Positions 34,651-44,628 of a DNA stretch of 64,000 nucleotides are shown here, one piece after another (the first letter of the stretch is position 1; each line of letters starts with the position of its first letter). The translations under genes and the position numbers were made by a program. This DNA comes from JADJGC01 sp964576925. GTDB lineage: Bacteria > Zixibacteria > MSB-5A5 > CAIYYT01. The DNA lies in NCBI GenBank assembly GCA_964576925.1, contig CAZNWJ010000013.1:1-64000 (forward strand), in the 5' to 3' direction. The notes under the pieces were generated by a model. That model was not told the origin of the DNA. It did no database searches and saw only the letters and a list, made by a program, of their open reading frames with translations.

Positions 34651-36480
34651 ATGAGCGAGCCGTTCAGAGAGCGCATCGCGCGCGCGCCGCTGCTCGGTGA
34701 CGGGGCTATGGGGACGTATCTGTATACCAAAGGGGCATCGTTCAACCAGTGTTTTGACCAGCTTAATCTAACAGCCCCCGACCTTGTGGGCTCGGTTCAC
34801 GAAGAGTATATCAACGCCGGCAGCGAACTGATCGAGACCAATACCTACGGCGCCAATCGCCACAAGCTCTCCCAACACGGGTTGGGATCGTTGGTGCGGG
34901 AGATCAACTTTCGGGGCGCCAAAATCGCTCGCGACCGGCGCGAACTCCTCGGCAAGGACATCTATGTCGCCGGATCGATCGGGCCGCTCGGCAAGCTGAT
35001 CGGGCAATATGGCGGCATTTCGCGCGCGGAAGCCACGGAGATGTTTCGCGAACAGGCAGAGGCGTTGCTCGAAGGCGGCGTCGATTTGTTTATGGTCGAA
35101 ACGATGCCGGACACGGCCGAGCTGCGGCTGGCCGTCGACGCCGTGCGCGCCATCTGCGATCTGCCGATTGTTGCGCAGGTGAGCATCAACGACGATCTGG
35201 CGACGATCCGGGGTAGTTCGCTGCTCGAGGTCTTCGACGCCGCGCGCGAATTGAAAGTCGATGTCATCGGCGCCAACTGCTCGGTGGGGCCGCAACGCAT
35301 CCACGATTTTCTCGCCGCGCTGCGTAATCACACCGACTTGCCGCTGTCGGCGCTGCCCAACGCCGGTTTGCCGCGCTACAACGAGGGGCGGTTCTTCTAC
35401 GTGTCTTCGCCGGAGTATTTCGCCGATTATTGCGGCAAGTTCCTGAATCTGGGAGTGCGAATCGTTGGGGGTTGCTGCGGCACAACACCCGAACATATCC
35501 GCGCCATGCGGCGAGTCTTTGAGACATTCCGGGCGGTGCGCCCGAGTGCAAGCATCATCGAGGTGCGTGAAGCGGTTGAGCCAGTCGCTCCGCCCGCCGG
35601 TGGCCGGATGGTGTCGGCATTCGCCGCAAAACTGGGAAAGCAGTTTGTCGTATCGGTGGAAATCGACCCGCCGCGGGGCGCCAATCCAGAAAAAGTCCTC
35701 AAGGCAGCGGCGAGGCTAAAGGAAGCAGGCGTTGACGCGCTCAATGTCGCCGATTCTCCGATGGCGCGAACAAGGATGAGCTGCCTGGCTGTCTCGGGTC
35801 TAATCGCAGCGCAGGTCAGGTTGGAAGTCATTCTTCATTTCACGTGCCGCGATCGCAACCTGATGGGACTGCAATCAGACCTGATCGGCGCGCATGCGCT
35901 GGGCATTCGCAATATCCTTGCGCTGACCGGCGATCCGCCGGCCCTGGGTGATTATCCCAACGCGACAGCGGTCTACGACGTCGACGCAATCGGTCTGGTG
36001 GCGATCATCGCCAAGCTCAACGGCGGCGCCGATCTTGCCGGAAATCCGATCGGCTCGAACACAGAATTCTCGATCGGAGTGGCAGTCAATCCGACAGCCG
36101 AGACACTTGATCGCGAGGTCGAGCGCCTGGAGCAGAAGATCGCCGCCGGCGCGCAATTCGCCATGACTCAGCCGCTATATGAGCTGAGTGTCCTGGAGAC
36201 GTTTCTCGAACTGATACAGCATCTCAAGCTGCCTGTAATGCTGGGGAAGTTACCGCAACAGTCGTACCGTCACGCCGAGTTTCTCCACAACGAAGTGCCC
36301 GGCATTGAAATTCCGCGGTCGCTGCGCGAACAGCTCGAGGCGTCAGGCAAGGACGCCGCCGCGGTCGGGATCGATGCGGCGCGCAAGTTGCTGATGCGAG
36401 CGCGCAATATGGTGCAGGGCGCCTACCTGATGCCCTCATTTGGCCGCTACGATACGATTCTCAAGGTTCTCGAGTCCTAA
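34651..36480 (+). CDS. Homocysteine methyltransferase / MTHFR fusion
   Basis: 609 residues, like Bacillus YitJ. Residues 1-300 are a homocysteine S-methyltransferase barrel with its zinc cysteines in GANCSVG and GGCCGTTPEHIR. Residues ~315-609 are 5,10-methylenetetrahydrofolate reductase (SVEIDPPRG, NILALTGDPP, QFAMTQPLYE). The enzyme would make methyl-THF and move methyl to homocysteine. It starts five bases after the core MetE gene, so one operon holds three methionine-forming proteins. The C-terminal cobalamin-binding domains of MetH are absent. Confidence 0.9.
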   Translation: MSEPFRERIARAPLLGDGAMGTYLYTKGASFNQCFDQLNLTAPDLVGSVHEEYINAGSELIETNTYGANRHKLSQHGLGSLVREINFRGAKIARDRRELLGKDIYVAGSIGPLGKLIGQYGGISRAEATEMFREQAEALLEGGVDLFMVETMPDTAELRLAVDAVRAICDLPIVAQVSINDDLATIRGSSLLEVFDAARELKVDVIGANCSVGPQRIHDFLAALRNHTDLPLSALPNAGLPRYNEGRFFYVSSPEYFADYCGKFLNLGVRIVGGCCGTTPEHIRAMRRVFETFRAVRPSASIIEVREAVEPVAPPAGGRMVSAFAAKLGKQFVVSVEIDPPRGANPEKVLKAAARLKEAGVDALNVADSPMARTRMSCLAVSGLIAAQVRLEVILHFTCRDRNLMGLQSDLIGAHALGIRNILALTGDPPALGDYPNATAVYDVDAIGLVAIIAKLNGGADLAGNPIGSNTEFSIGVAVNPTAETLDREVERLEQKIAAGAQFAMTQPLYELSVLETFLELIQHLKLPVMLGKLPQQSYRHAEFLHNEVPGIEIPRSLREQLEASGKDAAAVGIDAARKLLMRARNMVQGAYLMPSFGRYDTILKVLES

Positions 36481-36526
36481 TTCGCTATATTCCCGCAGAT
36501 TGCTTTCATTAGTTAGCGAGGAACAT

Positions 36527-38011
36527 ATGCGCATTCTCTGTGATGTTTTTCAGGCCAGGAGTCTGGCCTGCAAGTCGCTGGTCGTTCTCGTGCCAGAGGA
36601 AGGATTCAGTGATCGGCCGATTGTTGCGATCGACAAACTTCTGAAGGGCCAGATTGGCGGACTAAAGAAGGGGAAATTTTTCGAAGGCAAGAAGCTGAGT
36701 CGTTTCGGTTTTGTCCCGCATCCGCAACAAAAGTTTGCTGCCGTCATCTTGATCGGTCTCGGCCGAACGAAAGAGGTGTCTTTGCAGACTCTGCGTAGCG
36801 CCGCCGGTTTAGCGGCTCAAGGTGGCGCTGACGGCGAAGTTGCGATCGTCGTGCCGGAAGGTCTGCCTAAGGAACTATCGAGCGAATCGATTGGGCAAGC
36901 CCTGGCCGAGGGGTTTACTCTTGGCGGCTATCGCGACCTGAGATTTCGCAGCGACGCACCCAGGGGCAAAGTAAAGACAGCCACGCTGCGTCTGCTGACG
37001 TCTGAAAGTCGCGCCGTCGAGCGCCTGCGCAAGGGCGCGCAGAAGGGCGAGGTGCTGGCCCGGCTGCAGAACCAGTGCCGCGATCTCTCCGGGGCGCCGA
37101 GCAATCACTTGACGCCAACCAAACTGGCCGCCGAAGCGAAGAAGATTGCCCGGCAATCTGCTCTCAAGGTGGCTGTACTGGGACGGCCACAAATCGAGAG
37201 ATTGAAGATGGGGGCGTTCCTGTCTGTTGCAAAGGGATCAATCGAGCCACCACAGTTGATCAGGCTCGATTACACGCCGCGAAAGCGAGCGACCAAGCGC
37301 GTGATTCTCGTCGGCAAAGGGATCACGTTTGATACCGGTGGCATCTCGATCAAGCCGGCCGAGAACATGTTCGAAATGCGCCAGGACATGACGGGAGCAG
37401 CCGTCGTGATGTGCGTGATGGCGGCATTGGCGCAATTGAAGGCCGAAATCGCTGTGACGGCATTTATTCCGACGTGTGAAAACATGCCCGGAGCGGCGGC
37501 TTACAAACCCGGGGACGTACTGACGACCGCGATCGGCAAGACGATCGAGATCATCAATACGGACGCGGAAGGACGCTTACTCCTGGCGGACGTGTTGGGT
37601 TACGCTTCGAAGCAGAAACCGGATTATTTGATTGATGTGGCGACGTTAACCGGGGCGGCTACCGTTGCCCTGGGAAACGCGGGCGCAGCGTTTCTGGCGA
37701 CCTCCGAAAAGCTGGTCGATCGATTCGAAAAGGCTTCCGAACACACGGGTGAGAAGATCTGGCGCTTGCCGTTGTGGGAGGAGTATGAGTCGCAAATCAA
37801 ATCCAATATTGCCGACATGGTGAATTCAGCCGGCAGGCCGGCGGGAACGATTACCGCCGCACTAATTCTCAAGAAATTCACCGGCAACATCCCGTGGCTG
37901 CATCTGGATATAGCGGCGGTCGACTATGAATATCGTGGCACCGAGATCACTCCGAAGGGCCCCTCGGGGTTCGGTGTCAGGACCGTTACGGAAGCGCTTC
38001 TGAACCTCTGA
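36527..38011 (+). CDS. pepA: Leucyl aminopeptidase (M17)
   Basis: 494 residues, two-metal cytosolic exopeptidase releasing N-terminal residues, preferring Leu. The start at 36527 follows GCGAGGA; an in-frame frame opens upstream but overlaps the previous gene. Metal and catalytic residues are seen in KGITFDTGG (K264, D269) and NTDAEGRL (D346, E348). Length matches E. coli PepA. Hexamer-forming family that in some bacteria also binds DNA; that is not shown here. It follows the MTHFR fusion by 46 bases and may share its transcript. A hairpin lies 18 bases after the stop. Confidence 0.93.
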   Translation: MRILCDVFQARSLACKSLVVLVPEEGFSDRPIVAIDKLLKGQIGGLKKGKFFEGKKLSRFGFVPHPQQKFAAVILIGLGRTKEVSLQTLRSAAGLAAQGGADGEVAIVVPEGLPKELSSESIGQALAEGFTLGGYRDLRFRSDAPRGKVKTATLRLLTSESRAVERLRKGAQKGEVLARLQNQCRDLSGAPSNHLTPTKLAAEAKKIARQSALKVAVLGRPQIERLKMGAFLSVAKGSIEPPQLIRLDYTPRKRATKRVILVGKGITFDTGGISIKPAENMFEMRQDMTGAAVVMCVMAALAQLKAEIAVTAFIPTCENMPGAAAYKPGDVLTTAIGKTIEIINTDAEGRLLLADVLGYASKQKPDYLIDVATLTGAATVALGNAGAAFLATSEKLVDRFEKASEHTGEKIWRLPLWEEYESQIKSNIADMVNSAGRPAGTITAALILKKFTGNIPWLHLDIAAVDYEYRGTEITPKGPSGFGVRTVTEALLNL

Positions 38012-38029
38012 TTGAACACCGCAAATGCA

Positions 38030-38054
38030 AAGGGCACGCTTACCGCGTGCCCTT
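38030..38054. terminator. Bidirectional terminator candidate
   Basis: AAGGGCACGC (38030-38039) pairs with GCGTGCCCTT (38045-38054) around TTACC. It lies between the convergent pepA and PD40 genes. A flanking T-run is weak on both sides, so termination is probable but not certain. Confidence 0.6.
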
Positions 38055-38083
38055 CAAGTACCATCAGACTTTTAAATCAGTCT

Positions 38084-39052
38084 TTAGTTGCACCAGGCCG
38101 GATTGAAGTCGTTGCCGGGTCCTGAAAGCCGTACCGGCTCGCCGCCGGAAACCGAAAGCTTGTAGATTGAGCCATTCTGTGTTGCGAAGACCATGTACTT
38201 GGAATCGGGCGACCAAGAGACCGGTCCACCAGCGAAGGAAGTCCCGGCGGGCGGTTTCCAGAGGACTTTTTTCTCGACAAGGTCAGGCGAGGAAATCGAC
38301 AGAGCCTGATTTGCCATATCGCTGGAGAGATAGGCAATCCATTTGCCGTCCGGCGACCAGGACGGAGCCGTGGCACCTTTCCATTTGTTCGCGCGTTCCA
38401 TCAGGATGTCGTCCTTCATTGGAAACTCCGCCACTCCGGCGACGGCGATGCCGGTGGGAGTGAATTGCTCACCCTGCATCTTCATGACGACGAAAGCCAG
38501 TTGCTTACCGTCGGGAGAAATCGTCGGAGCGGAGATGACAAGTTCCGAGCCCGGCGCCATGTCGAGATTGCGCAACAGAAACGTCTTGGTGTCGTAGAAA
38601 CAGACGCGATAGTTGGGCTTGGTGACATTGGCCATATTGGCGTTGAGATCGTGCAGGAACATGATCCTGGAACCATCCCGCACAAACTCGGGGTACTGCG
38701 CTCCCATCGTGTTGGTGATGTTCTCCCAGAAATTATTGGCGGAATCGGCGTAGGCATAGAACAGGTCGTAGACCGCGTGCTGGTGGCCGCCCATGTCGGG
38801 GTATTGAAGCGTCACCATGCCGCGCCGGGAGAAGGCCAACCGCTTGTTGTCAGGAGACCAACTAAGGCGACCGCGGGCGTTGGTCAGGCCGGTAACAAAC
38901 GGCCGCTGATTGGCGCCATCGGCATCCATGAGCCAGATATCGTTATTGCGGAGGAAGGCGATGGTATTGCCTTTCTTGACGTTGTTCTGCGCTCCGGCGG
39001 TAACCGCGATGGACAAGAGCAGCGCCGCGAGCAGGATGGAAATTCGTCTCAT
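38084..39052 (-). CDS. Secreted WD40-like (PD40) propeller protein
   Basis: 322 residues with a signal peptide (ISILLAALLLSIAVTAGAQ). The mature part is a TolB-like propeller whose blades carry the PD40 pattern (WSPDNKRLAFS, ISPDGKQLAFV, WSPDGKWIAYL, WSPDSKYMVFA). Proteins of this kind act in the periplasm as binding platforms. No Pal or Tol neighbours are present, so TolB itself is unlikely. Transcribed alone, convergent with pepA. Confidence 0.8.
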   Translation of the reverse strand: MRRISILLAALLLSIAVTAGAQNNVKKGNTIAFLRNNDIWLMDADGANQRPFVTGLTNARGRLSWSPDNKRLAFSRRGMVTLQYPDMGGHQHAVYDLFYAYADSANNFWENITNTMGAQYPEFVRDGSRIMFLHDLNANMANVTKPNYRVCFYDTKTFLLRNLDMAPGSELVISAPTISPDGKQLAFVVMKMQGEQFTPTGIAVAGVAEFPMKDDILMERANKWKGATAPSWSPDGKWIAYLSSDMANQALSISSPDLVEKKVLWKPPAGTSFAGGPVSWSPDSKYMVFATQNGSIYKLSVSGGEPVRLSGPGNDFNPAWCN

Positions 39053-39180
39053 GATTCTCCTTTATGGAACGAGCAATTGATTCTCTCGTAATTGTACTCT
39101 GAATTGACTCAATGTTTCAGAATATCGGTAAAAAAGGGATGAAGTGTAACTTGTCAAGTGATGTTCTAAGGTGTTGTTGT

Positions 39181-39951
39181 TTAACGAAGTAGCTGCGCGA
39201 TGTCGGCGGCCGATTCGAGGATCAGATCGGGCTTCGATTTGCATGTCGGCGCGGGTGATTTGCCGGTTCGCACGAGTATTGCTTTCATTCCCACAGCCTG
39301 GGCTCCCGCGACGTCGTTGTCGAGATCATCGCCTACCATGATGACTTCGCCTGGCTCAAGACCTAGGCTTTTGAGCGCTAACGCATAGAACTCGTGCGAC
39401 GGCTTGCCGACTACCCTGGCTGTAGAGCCTGTGGCATATTCGAGTCCGACGATGAAAGCGCCGATGTCGAGCTTTTCCTCGCCGCGCGTGAGCCAGTACT
39501 TGCCTTTGTGGAGAACGACCAATTCGGCGCCGGCGCGCAAGCGGCGGAAGAGACGGGTCATCAGGGCGTAATCCCAGCGTTCGCCGATATCGCCGACGAC
39601 GATTACATCGGGGTGATTGTCGTCCTGACGGAACTCTGCGAAGTCATTGCGAGTGTCGTCGCTCAGGAGAAGCCAACAGCTCTCCGGGCGGCGAAGCCGG
39701 AGGTATTCGCGGGCCGCGATCGGCGCAGAGAAGATGAACTCGGGTTTGACAGCCAGCCCGGCCGCTTGCAGTTGGGAGGACATTGAATGCATCGACAAGG
39801 TGGTCGTGTTGGTGCAGATCCGATAGGGAATATCCAGCTGCACCAGTGTTTCCAGGAGTCTTCCGGCACCGCCCAGAGCAATGCCATCGACGGTCAGGGT
39901 GCCGTCGAGATCGAAGAGCAGTGCGCGTACCGAAGTGAAGTCGATTTTCAT
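39181..39951 (-). CDS. HAD-family sugar-phosphatase-like hydrolase
   Basis: 256 residues from the ATG at 39951. HAD motif I is FDLDGTL (D14 nucleophile, D16), motif II around ICTNTT, motif III K in VVGKPSHEF, motif IV GDDLDNDV. The cap position and GxGKP-like region place it in the NagD/HDHD2-like (class IIA) group, which dephosphorylate small phosphorylated compounds. Substrate unknown. Divergent from mtnA. Confidence 0.85.
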   Translation of the reverse strand: MKIDFTSVRALLFDLDGTLTVDGIALGGAGRLLETLVQLDIPYRICTNTTTLSMHSMSSQLQAAGLAVKPEFIFSAPIAAREYLRLRRPESCWLLLSDDTRNDFAEFRQDDNHPDVIVVGDIGERWDYALMTRLFRRLRAGAELVVLHKGKYWLTRGEEKLDIGAFIVGLEYATGSTARVVGKPSHEFYALALKSLGLEPGEVIMVGDDLDNDVAGAQAVGMKAILVRTGKSPAPTCKSKPDLILESAADIAQLLR

Positions 39952-40078
39952 AGGGCGGAATATAACCGGAGCCACGCCGGACAGCGATCAAAATGCACAT
40001 GAGAGGTTGATTTTTGCTTTCCGCCGCATTTATTTCACGCGGGCTGTGAGATCAACCTGATTCAAAGGTTTTGACCAA

Positions 40079-41083
40079 GTGAACTTTTCGACGATTCGCT
40101 GGGTTGAGGACGAGGTGGAGATCCTCGATCAAACAAAGCTACCGGGGCAGGAGACTTACGTCCGAATCAAGGATTACCGCGAGCTGGTTCGGGCCATCAA
40201 GACGCTGCAGGTTCGCGGCGCACCGCTGATCGGCGTGGCTGCCGCCTACGCGATTGTGTTGGCGGCACGCCAGTGCCGCAACAAGGTTGAACTGGCGGTT
40301 GCGATCAATGAGATCAAACTGGCGAGACCGACGGCCGTGAACCTCAGCTGGGCGGTTGAACGGATGTTGATTTCGTATCATGCTTTCGCCGACAAGCCGG
40401 ATGTCTCGCAGCGATTGCTTGATCTGGCGCTGCAGATCCACGACGAGGATGCCCGCATGTGCGAGCGGATCGGGATGAACGGCCTGGAATTGATGCCGGC
40501 GGCCGGCACGGTCATGACACACTGCAATGCCGGCGCTCTGGCGACCGGCGGGATGGGCACGGCGCTGGCAGTGGTTTATCAGGCCTTTCGCTCCGGCAAG
40601 AAGCTCGGCGTGTTCGCCTGCGAAACGCGGCCGATCTTGCAGGGGGCGCGGCTGACGGCGTGGGAGTTATCGCGCGAGGGACTTGATGTGACCTTGATCA
40701 CCGACAATATGGCAGGCTCGCTGATGGCGCGCGGAATCATCGATTGCGTTATCGTCGGCGCCGACCGGATCGCAATCAATTACGATGTCGCCAATAAGAT
40801 CGGCACTTACTCGCTGGCCGTACTGGCGCAGCACCACCGGATTCCCTTCTATGTCGCCGCGCCCACCTCGACATTCGATAATCGCATGGCGTCCGGCGTC
40901 GATATTGAAATCGAACAGCGCGGAGCAGAGGAGGTAACGCAAATCGGGGTCACACGCATCGCGCCGGCCGGGGTGCGAGTAGTCAACCCGGCATTTGATG
41001 TCACGCCCAATGAGTTGATCTCGGCGATTGTCACGGATAGGGAGGTCATCAAGTGCAAACGCTGGTACGAGGCGTCGGCGTAG
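40079..41083 (+). CDS. mtnA: Methylthioribose-1-phosphate isomerase
   Basis: 334 residues, GTG start at 40079. Converts methylthioribose-1-phosphate to methylthioribulose-1-phosphate in the methionine salvage pathway. Catalytic Cys149 (THCNAGALATGG) and Asp229 (GADRIA) are 80 residues apart, as in Bacillus C160/D240. RGAPLIGVAAAYA is the family signature. An eIF2B-alpha relative, but these residues are diagnostic. Other salvage genes are not in this window, though methionine synthesis genes lie 3.6 kb upstream. Confidence 0.93.
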   Translation: MNFSTIRWVEDEVEILDQTKLPGQETYVRIKDYRELVRAIKTLQVRGAPLIGVAAAYAIVLAARQCRNKVELAVAINEIKLARPTAVNLSWAVERMLISYHAFADKPDVSQRLLDLALQIHDEDARMCERIGMNGLELMPAAGTVMTHCNAGALATGGMGTALAVVYQAFRSGKKLGVFACETRPILQGARLTAWELSREGLDVTLITDNMAGSLMARGIIDCVIVGADRIAINYDVANKIGTYSLAVLAQHHRIPFYVAAPTSTFDNRMASGVDIEIEQRGAEEVTQIGVTRIAPAGVRVVNPAFDVTPNELISAIVTDREVIKCKRWYEASA

Positions 41084-41098
41084 GCGTTGCCGGGTGGA

Positions 41099-42949
41099 TC
41101 ACCGGGCTGAGTCGATTGCCTGTTGGGCGAAGAACGCCACGATTTTCTGCGATAGTGCCTTGTTCTTCACGACGGCGTTAAGCTGGTCGGCATCGGCGGC
41201 TCGGATCGCTTCAAGGGAACCAAAGGTCTTCAAGAGAAGTTCTTTCCGCTTGTCGCCAATTCCTTCGATGGCATCCAACAGTGAGCGTTCAGTTTTCTTG
41301 TCGCGCAACGAACGATGGTAGGTTATCGCGAAGCGGTGGGCCTCGTCGCGCACGCGCTGCAACAGTTTCAGGGATGGCGAAGTGCGCGGCAGCGAGAGCA
41401 TGCGTTTTTCGCCGGGCAGGACGATTTCCTCGAGACGTTTCGCCAAGCCGCAGATCTGCAGGTCGTCGATACCGAGTTCTTTGAGCGCTTCCAGGGCTGC
41501 ACTGAGCTGGCCGCGACCGCCGTCGATGATGCAGAGGTCGGGCAGGTCGGCCTCGCCGGTGAGCACGCGGGTGAAGTAGCGCGAGACAATCTCGCGCATC
41601 ATGGCGAAATCATCCTGGCCGGCGACCGTCTTGATCTTGAAGTGCCGGTAATTGCGTTTGAGCGGCTTGCCGTTCTTGAAAAAAACCATCGAGCCGACGG
41701 GGTCAGTCTCACCAAGGTTGGAAACATCGAAACAACAGACGCTCACCGGCGGTTTGTCGAGATAGAGGTCTTTCTGCAACGCAGCCACGATCGCGGGGAG
41801 TTTGCTGGAGCGTTCCTGTTTTTGTTTCAGCAGTTCCTGCAACAGCAGACGGGCATTGGCTTCGGCCATTTCGATCAGGCGCAGCTTCTCGCCTTTCTGG
41901 GGGATCCGCAGGTCCACCCTCTCGCCGCGCCGTTGTGAGAGCCAGGCCTGGATGAGTTTCTGATCTTCGAGTTCGAATGAGCAATAGACCTCCTCAGGCA
42001 CCATCTTCGAGGTGAGGTAATATTGCTTGATAAAAGACTCGGCGATATCCGACTCGGTGTCTCCGGAAGCCGACTTCAAGTGGAAGTTCTGTCGACCGAT
42101 CAATAGACCATCGCGCAATTGCAGAACCACGGCGGAGATATCGGAGGTTGCGCGGGCAAAGGCGATGATGTCACGATTGACCGCGTGGTCGGCGACGACC
42201 TTCTGTTTTTGCATGATCCCCTCGATCGAGCGAATCTGGTCGCGAACGCGAGCAGCCTCCTCATAGTTTTGCGCCGCAGCCAATTGCTTCATCTCGTCGC
42301 CAAGTTGAACGAGCAGGCTGGCGGATTTGCCCTGAAGAAGCTTGATGACTTTCTGTACCTCCTTGTCGTAGTCTTCCTTGCTCTGCAAGCCGACGCAGGG
42401 TCCATCGCAGCGTTTGATGTGGTACTGCAGGCAGACCTTATAGCGGCCGTCGCCTTTGGGATGAGGAATCTTCAGCTTGCAGGTACGCAGCTTGAAAAGG
42501 CGGGTGATCATGCGGTACGTTTCGCGCATGCCGCCGACGTTGGCGTAGGGGCCGAAATAGAGGCCGTTGTCGCGGCGCATGCTGCGGGTGACGAGCAGGC
42601 GGGGAAAGTCATCATCTTGCGTGATCATCAGGAAGGGATAGCGCTTGTCATCCTTGAGATTGATGTTGTAACGCGGCTTGTGCTTCTTGACGAGATTAGC
42701 CTCGAGGATCAGCGCCTCGATTTCGTTGTCGGTGACGATCAACTCGAAGTCGGCGATCTTGGTTTTGAGCGCCGCGAGCTTGGGGTTAAGTTCGGGTGCG
42801 TGCGCGAAATAGGTCCGAACACGATTGCGGAGGATCTTCGCCTTGCCGATGTAGATGATTTTGCCGGCTTCGTCCTTCATGATATAGACGCCCGGCTTCG
42901 GGGGGAGCTCTTCGAGTTTATCGCGCAGAAGTTGAGATAGCTCGCTCAT
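41099..42949 (-). CDS. uvrC: Excinuclease ABC subunit C
   Basis: 616 residues. Cuts damaged DNA on both sides of a lesion held by UvrB. N-terminal GIY-YIG nuclease (PGVYIMKDE, IIYIGKA), then a cysteine cluster (CKLKIPH...CLQYHIKRCDGPCVG), a UVR helix pair near 200-240, the RNase H-like second nuclease (CFDVSNLGETDPVGSMV) and C-terminal helix-hairpin-helix motifs (LLDAIEGIGDKRKELLL). Complete and of usual length. Not part of the ribosomal operon by function but on the same strand. Confidence 0.96.
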   Translation of the reverse strand: MSELSQLLRDKLEELPPKPGVYIMKDEAGKIIYIGKAKILRNRVRTYFAHAPELNPKLAALKTKIADFELIVTDNEIEALILEANLVKKHKPRYNINLKDDKRYPFLMITQDDDFPRLLVTRSMRRDNGLYFGPYANVGGMRETYRMITRLFKLRTCKLKIPHPKGDGRYKVCLQYHIKRCDGPCVGLQSKEDYDKEVQKVIKLLQGKSASLLVQLGDEMKQLAAAQNYEEAARVRDQIRSIEGIMQKQKVVADHAVNRDIIAFARATSDISAVVLQLRDGLLIGRQNFHLKSASGDTESDIAESFIKQYYLTSKMVPEEVYCSFELEDQKLIQAWLSQRRGERVDLRIPQKGEKLRLIEMAEANARLLLQELLKQKQERSSKLPAIVAALQKDLYLDKPPVSVCCFDVSNLGETDPVGSMVFFKNGKPLKRNYRHFKIKTVAGQDDFAMMREIVSRYFTRVLTGEADLPDLCIIDGGRGQLSAALEALKELGIDDLQICGLAKRLEEIVLPGEKRMLSLPRTSPSLKLLQRVRDEAHRFAITYHRSLRDKKTERSLLDAIEGIGDKRKELLLKTFGSLEAIRAADADQLNAVVKNKALSQKIVAFFAQQAIDSAR

Positions 42950-43026
42950 GGCAGAGAAGATACGCTGCTGCGCGGCAAATCACACACTCGTTTTGCGGGT
43001 GCCAAAACGGCCAGGCCTTCGCGGGA

Positions 43027-43599
43027 TCAGTGGATGCGGCGACCGCCGGCGTAGCGCGAGGCGAAGAATTCGTCGCGGATGTCGTCAACGACGACGCCGC
43101 GACTTTCGGAGGCATGGATAAACTTACCATTGTCAAGGTAGATGGCAACGTGCGAGACGCGGCGGTCGTTAATGCGGAAGAAGATCAGATCACCGTAGGT
43201 CAGATCGTCGTAACCGACGCGCTCATCGAGGCGATAAAGCGCTTGAACATTGAGCGGGAGACGAGTGCCGTCGTAGTCGCGATAGACGCAGTAGACCAGA
43301 CCGGAACAATCGAGACCGAGAGTGCCGGAACCACCGGACTGATACGGAACGCCAAGATAACGGGAAATCACTCGATTCATGACGGTCTTGTCGATGCGTG
43401 TCGGAGTCTCTTTTGGTGGTGTCGGTTCCGAGTCGTCTTGCGCGTACTCGCCGCCGTCATCGAAGACCGGCTGTGAACTTGCCGTGTCAGCGTAATCGGG
43501 CCGAGTCTGCGCACCGCCGGGCGGTGCCGAGTAGCGCACGGCAGCCGTACAACCGAGTCCAACCGAGAGCGCCAGAATCGCCGCAAGCAAGGTTCTCAT
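43027..43599 (-). CDS. NlpC/P60 lipoprotein peptidase
   Basis: 190 residues. Signal with lipobox (SVGLGC, C17), a Pro/Asp/Thr-rich linker, then an NlpC/P60 cysteine peptidase domain: C98 in GLDCSGLV, H150 in VSHVAIYL and H162 in FIHAS. Such enzymes cleave peptide stems of peptidoglycan. It starts within the stop of the UbiA-type gene (ATGA overlap), indicating coupled translation. Confidence 0.9.
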   Translation of the reverse strand: MRTLLAAILALSVGLGCTAAVRYSAPPGGAQTRPDYADTASSQPVFDDGGEYAQDDSEPTPPKETPTRIDKTVMNRVISRYLGVPYQSGGSGTLGLDCSGLVYCVYRDYDGTRLPLNVQALYRLDERVGYDDLTYGDLIFFRINDRRVSHVAIYLDNGKFIHASESRGVVVDDIRDEFFASRYAGGRRIH

Positions 43600-44558
43600 G
43601 ATTTCTCCGTCAGTACCGGATACTGCAAATTAAAGCGTTTCGCGTAATAGATCCGCGTGGCAACAATCGTCAAAATCAACAAGAGAAAGTAGAGGGGGAA
43701 AAAGAGCGCAGCAAAAACGGAAAGCGTCAGGATTGCGACCTTCGAAGCCAGAGTTGCGGTTGCGATTGATGCCGACGACCAGGCTGAGATAAAGAACGGC
43801 AGCGCGACCGCAGCCGCTACCGCGAAGGCGTAGTCAGCGAGCATGATTGAGAGGATGAGCGCGGAGACGACCATCCAGGTGGCGTTTTGGAGCGATCTCT
43901 TCACGCCCCACTGGGAGCCGTAGGTCTTCTTGCCGACGCTCTCGTCGCCGGCAAGGTCGGGGAGCGTCGTGTTCAAGTACACGGCGCCGACGGCCAGCAG
44001 GTAGGGGATTGACTTGATTATCCCCTCGAGATTGAAGTTCAGGTGCATGACCCAGCCAAACAGAAAGGCCAGGGTGCCGTGCGCCACGACGTTGTTGCGA
44101 AATGATTTGTATGGGTGTTCGCGAAGATTGAATTTCGGAAACGAGTACTGAAATCCGAACCAGCCCCCGGCGACAAAGAGGCAGCCGAGCTGCCAATTCA
44201 AGACGAAAGCGCCGACCAGCGCGGCAGCGGTCAGGACGAAGTACAGTGTCCAGGCTTCGCGGATCGACACGTGTCCTTCGGGGATAAGGAACAGCTTCTT
44301 GTTGAGCTTGTCAGAGTCGGCGTCATAGATCTGGTTTAGGATGAAGACGCCGCCCGCGAGGAGCGTCGAAAGCAACAGCATCGCCAAGAGATCAAGGTCG
44401 GAGGAGGTAAAGCTGACAAAAGGATAATGGTCAAGGCGAATCGGGCTAAAACCGCGCTCACGCCAGAGCGCGGCGCGAGCGCCGAGGAGCGAAATCGTCC
44501 AGACGGGTATGATGAGCATGGGACGCGTCAGGAAGATATAGTCGAGCAATCTGGTCAT
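43596..44558 (-). CDS. UbiA-family prenyltransferase
   Basis: 320 residues with about eight or nine membrane helices. The two Asp-rich motifs are N-x3-D-x3-D (NQIYDADSDKLN) and YLNTTLPDLAGDESVG, which bind Mg-prenyl diphosphate. Transfers a prenyl chain to an aromatic or similar acceptor; in this family the acceptor could be a quinone precursor, heme or a lipid. No quinone-pathway partner is nearby, so the acceptor is not assigned. Confidence 0.85.
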   Translation of the reverse strand: MTRLLDYIFLTRPMLIIPVWTISLLGARAALWRERGFSPIRLDHYPFVSFTSSDLDLLAMLLLSTLLAGGVFILNQIYDADSDKLNKKLFLIPEGHVSIREAWTLYFVLTAAALVGAFVLNWQLGCLFVAGGWFGFQYSFPKFNLREHPYKSFRNNVVAHGTLAFLFGWVMHLNFNLEGIIKSIPYLLAVGAVYLNTTLPDLAGDESVGKKTYGSQWGVKRSLQNATWMVVSALILSIMLADYAFAVAAAVALPFFISAWSSASIATATLASKVAILTLSVFAALFFPLYFLLLILTIVATRIYYAKRFNLQYPVLTEKS

Positions 44559-44628
44559 ATCGATCTGCTCCTGTTAATATGGCGGCAAACAATGAAGGTT
44601 TCAATAAAAATGTCGCCTGCCAGGCACG

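Noticed and set aside
38084..39052. TolB
   Set aside because: No Tol-Pal neighbours and only the propeller half is present.
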